The translations under genes and the position numbers were made by a program. A stretch of DNA of 64,000 nucleotides from a virus. The notes beneath the pieces are model-generated. The model saw nothing but the letters and a program-made list of their open reading frames with translations, was not told where the DNA came from and did no database searches. The stretch spans positions 1 through 64,000 of IMG/VR virus record IMGVR_UViG_3300023116_000009, one strand, 5' to 3'. Shown here one piece after another: positions 6,760 through 12,731 of this stretch (position 1 is its first letter; each line of letters starts with the position of its first letter).

Positions 6760-6963
6760 TCAGAGGATCGCTTCACCAGCGACAGTCGCCCACTTGATAG
6801 GGTGTCCACCGTGGGGGATGCGCCAGATCACTTGATCCTCACCGCTGGTTGCCTCGCTGCGACCCATACGGTAGGCGTGGTTGATGTCGGTCGCCCAGAG
6901 GCATCCCCACTGATCAAACGATCCGAAGGATGCAGGTTGGACAGCGAACGTTGCTGTAGGCAT
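6760..6963 (-). CDS. small early-region protein, 67 aa
   Basis: The start MPTATFAVQPASFGSFDQ is chosen because the -10 box TATAAT and the conserved leader lie just upstream of it; the longer open frame would start inside or upstream of the promoter. Residues include WGCLWATDINHAYRMGRSEA and a C-terminal GGHPIKWATVAGEAIL. No family recognised. Confidence 0.65.
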   Translation of the reverse strand: MPTATFAVQPASFGSFDQWGCLWATDINHAYRMGRSEATSGEDQVIWRIPHGGHPIKWATVAGEAIL

Positions 6964-6985
6964 GATCGTTGGTTGAACTGAAGTC

Positions 6986-6991
6986 ATTATA
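6986..6991 (-). promoter_or_regulatory. early cassette promoter (-10 TATAAT)
   Basis: A perfect TATAAT followed by GACTTCAGTTCAACCAAC, 23 nt before the ATG of the 67-aa gene. The best copy of the family. Confidence 0.65.
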
Positions 6992-7053
6992 GGCACGGGT
7001 CAACCCTATCTGAGGGTGAGAGTGGACACCGTGCCTACTGGCACACTAGTTAG

Positions 7054-7140
7054 TTAGTGAAACAGGGAGAGAAAGAGGATCGCTGCTTTATACCCAAGGC
7101 GAGCAAAGATCAGCACAATGATTAACTCAACCAACGCCAT
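7054..7140 (-). CDS. tiny predicted membrane protein, 28 aa
   Basis: Reads MALVELIIVLIFARLGYKAA and ends LFLSLFH, essentially one transmembrane helix. It overlaps the end of the upstream gene by 14 nt and has no promoter of its own, so it would be translated from the same message. A short frame like this can occur by chance; the hydrophobic coherence is the only positive evidence. Confidence 0.35.
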   Translation of the reverse strand: MALVELIIVLIFARLGYKAAILFLSLFH

Positions 7141-7735
7141 TAATGCGACGGTGAGCAACCCAAGTGATCGCTTGAATCTGAGCAGCACTATACTTAGTGC
7201 CCTCTAGATTGTTGATAACAAATGCTGCGTGACGGTATGCCTCAGAAACTGTTTTGTACAGTTTGTCACTAATGGCAGGGACTTCGTTGAGTGAAGTATA
7301 CATACCACGCCAAATGTTGAAGGCGTGACCATCAACGGTGATCTCATCACACTGCCCATCAGTATAGATGCCCCTGAAGAATGCAATGGTTTTGTTACCC
7401 TTAAGGATGGCACAAATGTTGTCGGATGAGTCAATCTCACACTCAAGAATGGTGATTGCCTTATCCTTATTGCCACCGAATGTGCAGACCTTAGGATAGT
7501 CAAACCCCATGCAATATGCCTTGATCATCTGTTCAGCGTCAAGGATATTGCGATCCCATTTGTTATTGGGAGAGAGTGCAGATACAACGCCCACAACTGT
7601 AGACAAGGGCAGATTGTATTTGTCACTCAAACCCTGGCAGATTGAGTGGGCATTGTTGTACCAAACCGTTCCCTCTTGAATGTCTACAGGCGTTGCCTGC
7701 ATGTACATAGCGAGGATGTTGCGAATGTCGGTCAT
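7127..7735 (-). CDS. unknown protein, 202 aa, with HhH-GPD DNA glycosylase-like motifs
   Basis: Start chosen at MTDIRNILAMYMQ because a TATACT box and leader lie 25 nt upstream. The pattern recalls the HhH-GPD base-excision glycosylase fold: VVSALSPNNKWDRN (residues ~50-63) resembles the LLS.QT.D.N substrate loop of that family, and TVDGHAFNIWRG (~133-144) resembles the VDTH..R...R motif whose Asp (here Asp135) is catalytic. The hairpin region between them (FGGNKDKAITIL) is unusual, so this is a remote resemblance and could be a non-catalytic relative. It is the largest gene of the cassette array. Confidence 0.6.
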   Translation of the reverse strand: MTDIRNILAMYMQATPVDIQEGTVWYNNAHSICQGLSDKYNLPLSTVVGVVSALSPNNKWDRNILDAEQMIKAYCMGFDYPKVCTFGGNKDKAITILECEIDSSDNICAILKGNKTIAFFRGIYTDGQCDEITVDGHAFNIWRGMYTSLNEVPAISDKLYKTVSEAYRHAAFVINNLEGTKYSAAQIQAITWVAHRRINGVG

Positions 7736-7759
7736 GGTGGGTTGGTTGCCGATGAGATC

Positions 7760-7765
7760 AGTATA
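7760..7765 (-). promoter_or_regulatory. early cassette promoter (-10 TATACT)
   Basis: TATACT followed by GATCTCATCGGCAACCAAC, 24 nt before the ATG of the 202-aa gene. A GGGGGGC-loop-GCCCCCC hairpin and a GTCCAC box lie on its upstream side. Confidence 0.6.
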
Positions 7766-7801
7766 GGGCATCAGGGGGGCATGGTGCCCCCCAGTGGACA
7801 C

Positions 7802-8128
7802 TTAGCGGATTGGCAGCACCCCCTGCTCATTAAGTATACCCCAGCACAGTCCTGAGTTATACAAACCAGCGTAGCGGTTGCCTACACTGAATCCGATAAT
7901 CTCATCACCAGGGTATGCTTGAAAGTTCACCCCAAAGTATACCAAATTGGTGATGGAATCAGGGGTGGCAAAGTGTGCCTTACTGATGCGTTGGAAAATC
8001 ACATGAATGATGGCAATTGTGTAGAGAATTGCAGTAACAAACTGTTCTTTCAGTTTGTTATAGTCAATGCGAGAGATTGCCTCGATCGCATCATCAACGG
8101 GAGGAAATGCAGCAGAGTGAGCAAACAT
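7802..8128 (-). CDS. early-region protein with one probable membrane segment, 108 aa
   Basis: A central hydrophobic helix (FVTAILYTIAIIHVIFQRI, residues ~30-48) is followed by a soluble Gly/Tyr-rich C-terminal half (FSVGNRYAGLYNSGLCWGIL). Unrecognised. TATAAT lies 26 nt upstream. Its stop is followed by GTCCAC and a strong GC hairpin. Confidence 0.65.
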   Translation of the reverse strand: MFAHSAAFPPVDDAIEAISRIDYNKLKEQFVTAILYTIAIIHVIFQRISKAHFATPDSITNLVYFGVNFQAYPGDEIIGFSVGNRYAGLYNSGLCWGILNEQGVLPIR

Positions 8129-8154
8129 TGGTGGTTGTCGTGGTTGACTCTTTC

Positions 8155-8160
8155 ATTATA
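8155..8160 (-). promoter_or_regulatory. early cassette promoter (-10 TATAAT)
   Basis: Minus-strand TATAAT followed by GAAAGAGTCAACCACGACAA, 26 nt before the ATG of the 108-aa gene; the ...GTCAACCA leader end is shared with other cassettes. Confidence 0.6.
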
Positions 8161-8206
8161 AGCACGGCAGGGTTGACATTGGGATGGACTGTAACATTCT
8201 GAAACA

Positions 8207-8315
8207 TTACAGATTGTTTCAATGTCTTGCATTTGAGCACCCTGGGTGCCTATGCTGGAGGGAGGCAAGAGGGCGGGATCCCCCCTCAGGGCATTGTTAC
8301 AGATTGTTTCAATGT
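8207..8315. repeat. 19-nt direct repeat in a non-coding spacer
   Basis: TTACAGATTGTTTCAATGT occurs exactly at 8207-8225 and 8297-8315, 90 nt apart. The first copy also forms an imperfect inverted repeat with TGAAACA just before it. The 8161-8476 spacer otherwise holds no supported gene. Confidence 0.7.
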
Positions 8316-8426
8316 GCCACGGTGCTCACCCTGAACTGCTACAATGTTAATAAGAATAAAACAACACTGTGTTATTCTTTATAATCAGTGCTGTGTAATT
8401 CTAATTATACACTGTTGTGTATAAAG

Positions 8427-8472
8427 AATACACTAAGAGTTAGTTATTCTTTATACTAACTCTTAGTGTATT
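8427..8472 (-). terminator. 18-bp perfect hairpin, probable terminator
   Basis: The arms AATACACTAAGAGTTAGT and its exact complement flank a 10-nt loop. The hairpin begins 4 nt after the stop of the 57-aa gene on the minus strand. It is AT-rich and is followed by TTTATA rather than a long T run. A second small palindrome (TTATACAC-TGTT-GTGTATAA) sits next to it. It would form on either strand, so it could end transcription in both directions. Confidence 0.55.
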
Positions 8473-8476
8473 ACTA

Positions 8477-8650
8477 TCACTCTTCAATAAGATGAGGATA
8501 GAATTCTTCTACTTCTTTAAGTAGTTCTTCATCACTTATCTTATCAAGATCTTCTTCCAAATAATCATTAACAATAGTTGTTAATGTTTGTATATCCATG
8601 TCATCAATCATGCAGGAAATGAGATTTTGTTGCAGTTCTTGACGATTCAT
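8477..8650 (-). CDS. acidic small protein, 57 aa
   Basis: Reads MNRQELQQNLISCMIDDMDI and ends with an acidic helix (EELLKEVEEFYPHLIEE). Helical and strongly acidic; no family recognised. A -10-like TATACT lies ~84 nt upstream, so its leader is longer than in neighbouring cassettes, and the region is AT-richer than the genes around it. Confidence 0.6.
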   Translation of the reverse strand: MNRQELQQNLISCMIDDMDIQTLTTIVNDYLEEDLDKISDEELLKEVEEFYPHLIEE

Positions 8651-8733
8651 TTGTTTTTGATGAAAACTACAGAAACTGTTGGTTTTGAAGAAAAGTGATG
8701 GTTTTGGTGAGGTTCCCTCCCCTCCACCCCTTT

Positions 8734-8739
8734 AGTATA
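8734..8739 (-). promoter_or_regulatory. probable promoter (-10 TATACT)
   Basis: TATACT preceded by CATGCC, as in the other cassettes, but followed by a different leader ~84 nt long before the 57-aa gene. Confidence 0.45.
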
Positions 8740-8792
8740 GGCATGGAGGGGGGAGAAGTCAAGGGGGTGTGGTCACCCCCTCAAGTGTCACA

Positions 8793-8984
8793 TCAGAACA
8801 GCAGGTCTGCGATCTGCTCCATGATGCTGCCGTGATCAGCGATAAAGTGACCATCACGACGGATCTCAGCATAACCGTGCTCTTCTGCCAGATCATACAT
8901 CAGATCGTAGGCACGGTCCAGGTCCAGGACGGACTCGGACTCGTAAGGGGCAGAGGGAACCAGGATTTCGTAGCGGATGGACAT
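8793..8984 (-). CDS. small early-region protein, 63 aa
   Basis: MSIRYEILVPSAPYESESVL followed by an acidic helix and a FIADHGSIMEQIADLLF tail. Unrecognised. TATAAT lies 27 nt upstream with a GTCAACCAA leader end. Confidence 0.65.
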   Translation of the reverse strand: MSIRYEILVPSAPYESESVLDLDRAYDLMYDLAEEHGYAEIRRDGHFIADHGSIMEQIADLLF

Positions 8985-9011
8985 GGTTGGTTGCCTTTGG
9001 TTGACTCTGTA

Positions 9012-9017
9012 ATTATA
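9012..9017 (-). promoter_or_regulatory. early cassette promoter (-10 TATAAT)
   Basis: TATAAT then TACAGAGTCAACCAA on the minus strand, 27 nt before the ATG of the 63-aa gene. GGGGTGC-loop-GCACCCC and GTCCAC lie on its upstream side. Confidence 0.6.
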
Positions 9018-9057
9018 GAGGGGTGAGGGGTGCTAGGCACCCCGAGGTGGACACTGA

Positions 9058-9576
9058 TCAGACCGTCACAATACGAGCGAGGTCAGCGGTGAGAGGTTGC
9101 TCAGTCACGAAATCATACTCTTGGGTGTTAGTGTCACCCCAACCCAGTTTCCATGCTTGCCAACCATCACCAGGGGTGAACAGATAGCACCACTCTTCTC
9201 CACTATCACCAGAGAGAAACTCATCGAACGTGGTCATCTTAGGAGGAGCATCCTCACCACGCTCAGAATAATAGAGGGGAGCAGGTTCTGCTTTGACTGG
9301 AGAATAGATCCACATGTTATTCTCGTCAGTCATGTACTTAACCTCACGCTCACCTCCACTCATAATGACCTGTTTGAGAGGTGCAGATTCCCACATGTTA
9401 GTGGTATACAGCGAGGACATATCGCCACCGTTGATGAGTTCTTCAACCTTCTCTTTGGTGTTGAAGTGCTTCACCAGGTCACGACCATTGCCCTGGATGT
9501 AACCATCGTAGTGGCAGTAGACAGACACGATCTGGTCAGGACCGAGAGCGAGACCGATGCGAGAGCGAGTTCCCAT
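9058..9576 (-). CDS. conserved phage-type hypothetical protein, 172 aa
   Basis: Opens MGTRSRIGLALGPDQIVSVY followed by CHYDGYIQGNG. This start (MGTRS.IG ... YCH.DGY) is a recognisable widespread phage family of unknown function. The rest is rich in Trp, Glu and Gly, with a Trp-rich C-terminal segment (GDGWQAWKLGWGD). It sits in the early cassette array; its -10 is probably a weaker TATTCT-like box near 9600. Confidence 0.75.
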   Translation of the reverse strand: MGTRSRIGLALGPDQIVSVYCHYDGYIQGNGRDLVKHFNTKEKVEELINGGDMSSLYTTNMWESAPLKQVIMSGGEREVKYMTDENNMWIYSPVKAEPAPLYYSERGEDAPPKMTTFDEFLSGDSGEEWCYLFTPGDGWQAWKLGWGDTNTQEYDFVTEQPLTADLARIVTV

Positions 9577-9645
9577 GGGGTGTTCCCTTGACGACTTCTA
9601 TAGAATACAGGGTGGGGTCACCCTTGGCAACCCCTAGTGGACAGT

Positions 9646-9873
9646 TCAGGCACTGACCACTTCAGACAGACGACGGTCAGCACGTGCTGCCAGAATGAAC
9701 TTACCAACACTCTCTTCATTGTTGATAACGTTCTGCAGATCTTGCACGAACGTTTCATTCATGTTGTAAGTGTAATCCTTACCATTGTTGTAAGTGAGAG
9801 TTGCAGTTCCTGCCTCACTATCAACCACGATGGGGGATTGCAGCATGGAGGACTTGGTGAATTCGATGTTCAT
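9646..9873 (-). CDS. small protein with a KTSC-like pattern, 75 aa
   Basis: Residues ~23-60 (ATLTYNNGKDYTYNMNETF ... SVGKFIL) follow the pattern of the KTSC domain (L.V.F..G..Y.Y.VP...... S.G..F), a small domain found after lysyl-tRNA synthetases and in free-standing phage proteins. The function of such free-standing copies is not known. It lies in the early cassette array with a GTCCAC box after its stop. Confidence 0.6.
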   Translation of the reverse strand: MNIEFTKSSMLQSPIVVDSEAGTATLTYNNGKDYTYNMNETFVQDLQNVINNEESVGKFILAARADRRLSEVVSA

Positions 9874-9945
9874 GAGTTAGTTGTGTGTCAACGACTCAGG
9901 TACAATACATCGGATTGCCCACCCTGTCAACCCCTCTGTGCCACC

Positions 9946-10341
9946 TCAGGGACTGTCACTCAAGAAGTTCTTTTGAACCCATTTCGTGCCATATACTGCA
10001 GTTCGATACTTCATCCAACCAACTTCACCGACATTGGTATGTCCTTTGTCATTGTAGTTGGCACCACGTATCTCACCTTTTTGTGAGTAATTCTCACCAC
10101 GAATTACATTGTAATTATCTGGTTTCTTTTTCCATTGTGGCATTTCTTGCTTCAATTTAGAAAGATTCTCAGAATCTACAATTCCTATGTAATTCTTAGA
10201 ATATTTTAATAATAATCTTTTATACACACGATTCACTAATTCTAGTGAATGATATGGCATTACTACTTCTTGATAGAAACCCTGCTTCTTAGGCACCCAC
10301 ACATATAATTGGTCTCTTTGTATCTTAACAATATAATACAC
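9946..10341 (-). CDS. basic unknown protein, 131 aa
   Basis: Starts at a GTG (VYYIVKIQRDQLYVWVP) directly downstream of an in-frame stop, so no longer start is possible. It is Lys/Tyr-rich, with a C-terminal YNVIRGENYSQKGEIRGANY segment containing a short internal repeat (RGENYSQKG / RGANYNDKG). Composition is clearly AT-richer than the early cassettes beside it, which suggests a separate origin. A degenerate DNA-binding or homing-type protein is possible, but no catalytic motif is visible. Confidence 0.55.
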   Translation of the reverse strand: MYYIVKIQRDQLYVWVPKKQGFYQEVVMPYHSLELVNRVYKRLLLKYSKNYIGIVDSENLSKLKQEMPQWKKKPDNYNVIRGENYSQKGEIRGANYNDKGHTNVGEVGWMKYRTAVYGTKWVQKNFLSDSP

Positions 10342-10474
10342 TAGTGTCTCTAAGCTACTCTATAATATATCTATCAAACCTGACCCAGTTATTCTAGCAG
10401 TTTCTCACAGGTTTGTCAAGTGGTCAGTTTCTGAAGTGTCTGTCAGGATTCTCAGAAATCTCAGAAAATGAAAG

Positions 10475-10662
10475 TTTTCCACAGAAATTGAGAAATCTGT
10501 GGAAAACTATGGAATGTGCCAGTTTTTGTAGTGTCTGTGGAAACTTGACAAACGTGTGCTGACGTGCTAAGACCACAAGTTCTCACAGTATTTCTATACT
10601 TTTCCACAACCTTGTGGAAAACATAAGTATATTTATTTTGACATTAAAACAATTGTGGAAAA
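10475..10662. other. cluster of six cyanobacterial-type DnaA boxes
   Basis: TTTTCCACA occurs at 10475-10483 and 10600-10608 (plus) and at 10498-10506, 10613-10621 and 10654-10662 (minus). A one-mismatch copy (GTTTCCACA) is at 10536-10544 (minus). TTTTCCACA is the DnaA box reported for cyanobacteria. All six lie within 190 nt of a 337-nt non-coding spacer (10342-10678) that also has AT-rich stretches (10621-10655 and about 10355-10375). This suggests an origin or a DnaA-binding/titration site. Confidence 0.6.
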
Positions 10663-10678
10663 ACTCACAATAATTAGA

Positions 10679-10858
10679 TCACGACACTGCTTCTACCCAA
10701 CATTTAGCAGGTCCATCCACTTTATTGTTCCTTTCATACAACCAGTCAAACATATTCTGTAGTTCACTACACCTCTTTTCCGCATCATACTGAGTATTAA
10801 ACCATTCATCCATGTTAGGAACACGTCCTGGTCGTTGAAAGAGAACAACATATTTCAT
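10679..10858 (-). CDS. small protein, 59 aa
   Basis: Start MKYVVLFQRPGRVPNMDEWF is chosen over an upstream ATG because GGAG lies 8 nt before it. It is followed by NTQYDAEKRCSELQNMFDWL and ends CWVEAVS. Last gene of the long minus-strand small-gene operon and next to the DnaA-box spacer. Unrecognised. Confidence 0.65.
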   Translation of the reverse strand: MKYVVLFQRPGRVPNMDEWFNTQYDAEKRCSELQNMFDWLYERNNKVDGPAKCWVEAVS

Positions 10859-10862
10859 TGGA

Positions 10863-11075
10863 TCATCTCCATAATGTTTTCTTGAGTATAGCATAATTGT
10901 TGGAGATTTGGTAGATGTAAGTCACACCAGTGTTACTTGTTGCAACAATCTGATCTCCTTGTACAATAGCAGTTGCGATGTTAGTACCAAATGTTTGAAT
11001 AACACCACTGCGTTGAGAGGATCTTAATTGAATTGATCCATTTGACACAGTGGTATAGAATGCAGCGTTAATCAT
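10863..11075 (-). CDS. small beta-rich protein, 70 aa
   Basis: MINAAFYTTVSNGSIQLRSS followed by alternating hydrophobic and Ser/Thr residues (TAIVQGDQIVATSNTGVTYIY). It looks like a small beta-barrel or SH3-like fold; unrecognised. The ATG overlaps the stop of the gene upstream, so translation is probably coupled. Confidence 0.6.
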   Translation of the reverse strand: MINAAFYTTVSNGSIQLRSSQRSGVIQTFGTNIATAIVQGDQIVATSNTGVTYIYQISNNYAILKKTLWR

Positions 11076-11298
11076 CTCCTAATACTACCTCGTAACAGAA
11101 ACCTTCTAATACAAAGTATTTACACTCTTGATGTAGTTGGTATCTATCTTGGAGATCAAGATCAATCACCGTTTGAATGAATCTTACCTGTTCATTAACA
11201 GATAGATTACCTGACAGGAACATTGGCAGATAGTTGTCCATTTCCTGTAGATAGGTATTTAATTTTGCTTTTTTGTTGAGGGAAGACGAGGACTCCAT
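11068..11298 (-). CDS. small helical phage protein, 76 aa
   Basis: Residues after ~20 (MDNYLPMFLSGNLSVNEQVR) and the following IQTVIDLDLQ and YFVLEGFCYE fit a common short phage protein pattern: a LPxFLxGxLSxxEQxxFIQxxID core, then a Tyr-rich helix and an EGxC end. Function is unknown. The start could be the ATG at 11298 or the one at 11241; the shorter form reduces overlap with the gene at 11207-11389. Confidence 0.6.
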   Translation of the reverse strand: MESSSSLNKKAKLNTYLQEMDNYLPMFLSGNLSVNEQVRFIQTVIDLDLQDRYQLHQECKYFVLEGFCYEVVLGDD

Positions 11299-11389
11299 AA
11301 TGCATGTGTTGGGGCGTAACTGTGATATAATTTTGATCAATGAAAGTAACACGGGCGAGATCATCATCATACACTACAAGATCATTCAC
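11207..11389 (-). CDS. small protein with a GTG start, 60 aa
   Basis: Starts at a GTG overlapping the stop of the upstream gene: VNDLVVYDDDLARVTFIDQN, then YITVTPQHMHYGVLVFP. The beta-rich pattern is coherent, like a KOW/SH3-type barrel. The C-terminal third overlaps the gene at 11068-11298 in another frame, so one of the two may be shorter than written. Unrecognised. Confidence 0.5.
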   Translation of the reverse strand: MNDLVVYDDDLARVTFIDQNYITVTPQHMHYGVLVFPQQKSKIKYLSTGNGQLSANVPVR

Positions 11390-11600
11390 CCTCAGTTGAT
11401 TGAAATTGGTCAGGGTGCTCCATTCGGGCAAGGGTTTCGGTGAGGTTTTTGAAGTACACTGCATCGGTTCCTGAGTAGTCACAGTATTGATACTCGATTC
11501 GCTCTTTGTGGAGCAGGTTTCGGATGAGTGCTGCATTTTCATCAGTAAGTGTAAATGTCATTTCCTTCGGAGGTTTCATTGTACTGTTCTGAGGAGTCAT
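11382..11600 (-). CDS. small protein, 72 aa (or 59 aa from an internal start)
   Basis: The likely core is MTFTLTDENAALIRNLLHKE, beginning at 11561 after AAGGA, then YCDYSGTDAVYFKNLTETLA. The longer frame adds 13 residues that overlap the upstream gene. An amphipathic helix followed by a short beta segment; no family recognised. Confidence 0.6.
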   Translation of the reverse strand: MTPQNSTMKPPKEMTFTLTDENAALIRNLLHKERIEYQYCDYSGTDAVYFKNLTETLARMEHPDQFQSTEGE

Positions 11601-11730
11601 TATTTATCCCCACATCTTTCCATCCATATTTGAATCCTTTGTAATCATCATAGTCGTCCCAGGGAACAGTTACACTCTCCCAGAACTCTCCATCTGCTTC
11701 AAATGTTTCGTTGGTGAGGTCTTCGTACAT
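11542..11730 (-). CDS. acidic aromatic-rich small protein, 62 aa
   Basis: MYEDLTNETFEADGEFWESV followed by WDDYDDYKGFKYGW. Very acidic with many Trp, Tyr and Phe. Unrecognised. Overlaps the next gene's start region and is part of the small-gene operon. Confidence 0.55.
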   Translation of the reverse strand: MYEDLTNETFEADGEFWESVTVPWDDYDDYKGFKYGWKDVGINNDSSEQYNETSEGNDIYTY

Positions 11731-11738
11731 AATCTTGG

Positions 11739-11891
11739 TTACAGGGGGGTTGTAGGGGCATCTGGAGGGGTCTGAGGATGCATCCTGCGATAGTCGTCAT
11801 GTAGACGTTGAATCGCTTTCAGGGTATCAGGAGTTTCATCCCACTCCCATTGGTTTCCGTTCTTGTCAATGAACTGTCTCTTCTGTGTCAT
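11739..11891 (-). CDS. small protein, 50 aa
   Basis: MTQKRQFIDKNGNQWEWDET and a Pro-rich end (HPQTPPDAPTTPL). The ATG overlaps the upstream stop as ATGA and is preceded by a strong Shine-Dalgarno (GGAGGAAAACT then ATG), so it is probably real despite its size. FIDKNGNQWEWDETP may be a short strand-turn-strand motif. Unrecognised. Confidence 0.65.
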   Translation of the reverse strand: MTQKRQFIDKNGNQWEWDETPDTLKAIQRLHDDYRRMHPQTPPDAPTTPL

Positions 11892-12124
11892 AGTTTTCCT
11901 CCTACGGTGGCATCACCGATAACTCGTGAATGTTCATCTAATGTCCCGTCTTGTTCACACTTGAGGTGCCAACGGGTCATTCGTATTGTACTCTCTTCTG
12001 TGAGACCTGTCAACATCTCACGTCCATCTTTCGTTACAGTAGAATATAATCCACTGCGACGTTTGTAGACACGAAATGCATCATCAATCCATTCATACTC
12101 TGCAATTTCAGGATGCTCACTCAT
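11888..12124 (-). CDS. small protein, 78 aa
   Basis: The start is taken at the last of four successive Met codons (MSEHPEIAEYEWIDDAFRVY). The remainder (KRRSGLYSTVTKDGREMLTG) is a mixed alpha/beta pattern. Ends in an ATGA overlap with the next gene. Unrecognised. Confidence 0.6.
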   Translation of the reverse strand: MSEHPEIAEYEWIDDAFRVYKRRSGLYSTVTKDGREMLTGLTEESTIRMTRWHLKCEQDGTLDEHSRVIGDATVGGKL

Positions 12125-12302
12125 CATCATCACTCAACATGGACTCTTCAAATGATTCCATGAAATCAGTAAACTGTTTCATACGCTTTTCACTTTGATT
12201 TGGATCATCCGCAAACATACGCATGTATTGACCCAAATATTCATCTCGAACAGTAGTGTACACTTCGGACTGTTCAGGAGTCATTTCATTTTGCTTTGCC
12301 AA
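12117..12302 (-). CDS. helical acidic small protein, 61 aa
   Basis: Probably starts at a TTG (GAGGT lies about 7 nt upstream): LAKQNEMTPEQSEVYTTVRD, then YMRMFADDPNQSEKRMKQF and an acidic end (MLSDDDE). An ATG six codons later is the alternative. Predicted all-helical; unrecognised. Confidence 0.6.
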   Translation of the reverse strand: MAKQNEMTPEQSEVYTTVRDEYLGQYMRMFADDPNQSEKRMKQFTDFMESFEESMLSDDDE

Positions 12303-12486
12303 AACCGTTACCTCGCTTGAGTTGTTTGTTTACAATGTACATATCACGTAGACGTGATTTCAGTTTCTTCAGTTCATCATCACTGTACAAATGATCCTTC
12401 TTCAATGCCTCCTTGAGCATCTTAATTTCAGCAGCAGGAGACCAGATGCCAGGTTGTTGATGACCTAGTTGTTCATTAACTTTCAT
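12286..12486 (-). CDS. basic helical small protein, 66 aa
   Basis: MKVNEQLGHQQPGIWSPAAE followed by a charged helix (IKMLKEALKKDHLYSDDELK, then KLKSRLRDMYIVNKQLKRGN). Strongly basic C-terminal half, so nucleic acid binding is possible. AAGGT lies upstream. Unrecognised. Confidence 0.65.
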   Translation of the reverse strand: MKVNEQLGHQQPGIWSPAAEIKMLKEALKKDHLYSDDELKKLKSRLRDMYIVNKQLKRGNGFGKAK

Positions 12487-12491
12487 GCTAA

Positions 12492-12731
12492 TCATACCTT
12501 TGTAATGCTAAACATCTTGGTTGGACGTGATGGAGCATTATGAATTGATTGACCCACTGCAAGAGCATGTTTCTTGGTGGATGCAAATCGAATCAGTTTC
12601 GTTCCATCTTGCTTATGCAGCACTAGTTTCCACTTGTGCTTGGAATCGGGATTGTTACGCAGTGTGGGTGTTGCCTTACGCTTCATTGGAAGTGGGGCAA
12701 ATACCATGTCCTGATCAAAGGTCGTGTTCAT
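12492..12731 (-). CDS. basic small protein, 79 aa
   Basis: Start MNTTFDQDMVFAPLPMKRKA is chosen because AGGAA lies 5 nt upstream; the longer frame runs into the upstream gene. The central HKWKLVLHKQDGTKLIRFAS and TKKHALAVGQSIHNAPSRP are basic beta-hairpin-like segments. Unrecognised. Confidence 0.65.
   Translation of the reverse strand: MNTTFDQDMVFAPLPMKRKATPTLRNNPDSKHKWKLVLHKQDGTKLIRFASTKKHALAVGQSIHNAPSRPTKMFSITKV

Noticed and set aside
8184-8384. A 66-aa plus-strand frame in the spacer with the direct repeat, with a TTGACA upstream
   Set aside because: No matching -10 at the right distance, poor composition, and it crosses the repeats.
10600-10621. TTTTCCACAA-CC-TTGTGGAAAA read as a terminator hairpin
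   Set aside because: No gene ends there and there is no T run; the same TTTTCCACA word recurs four more times nearby, so a DnaA-box reading explains more.
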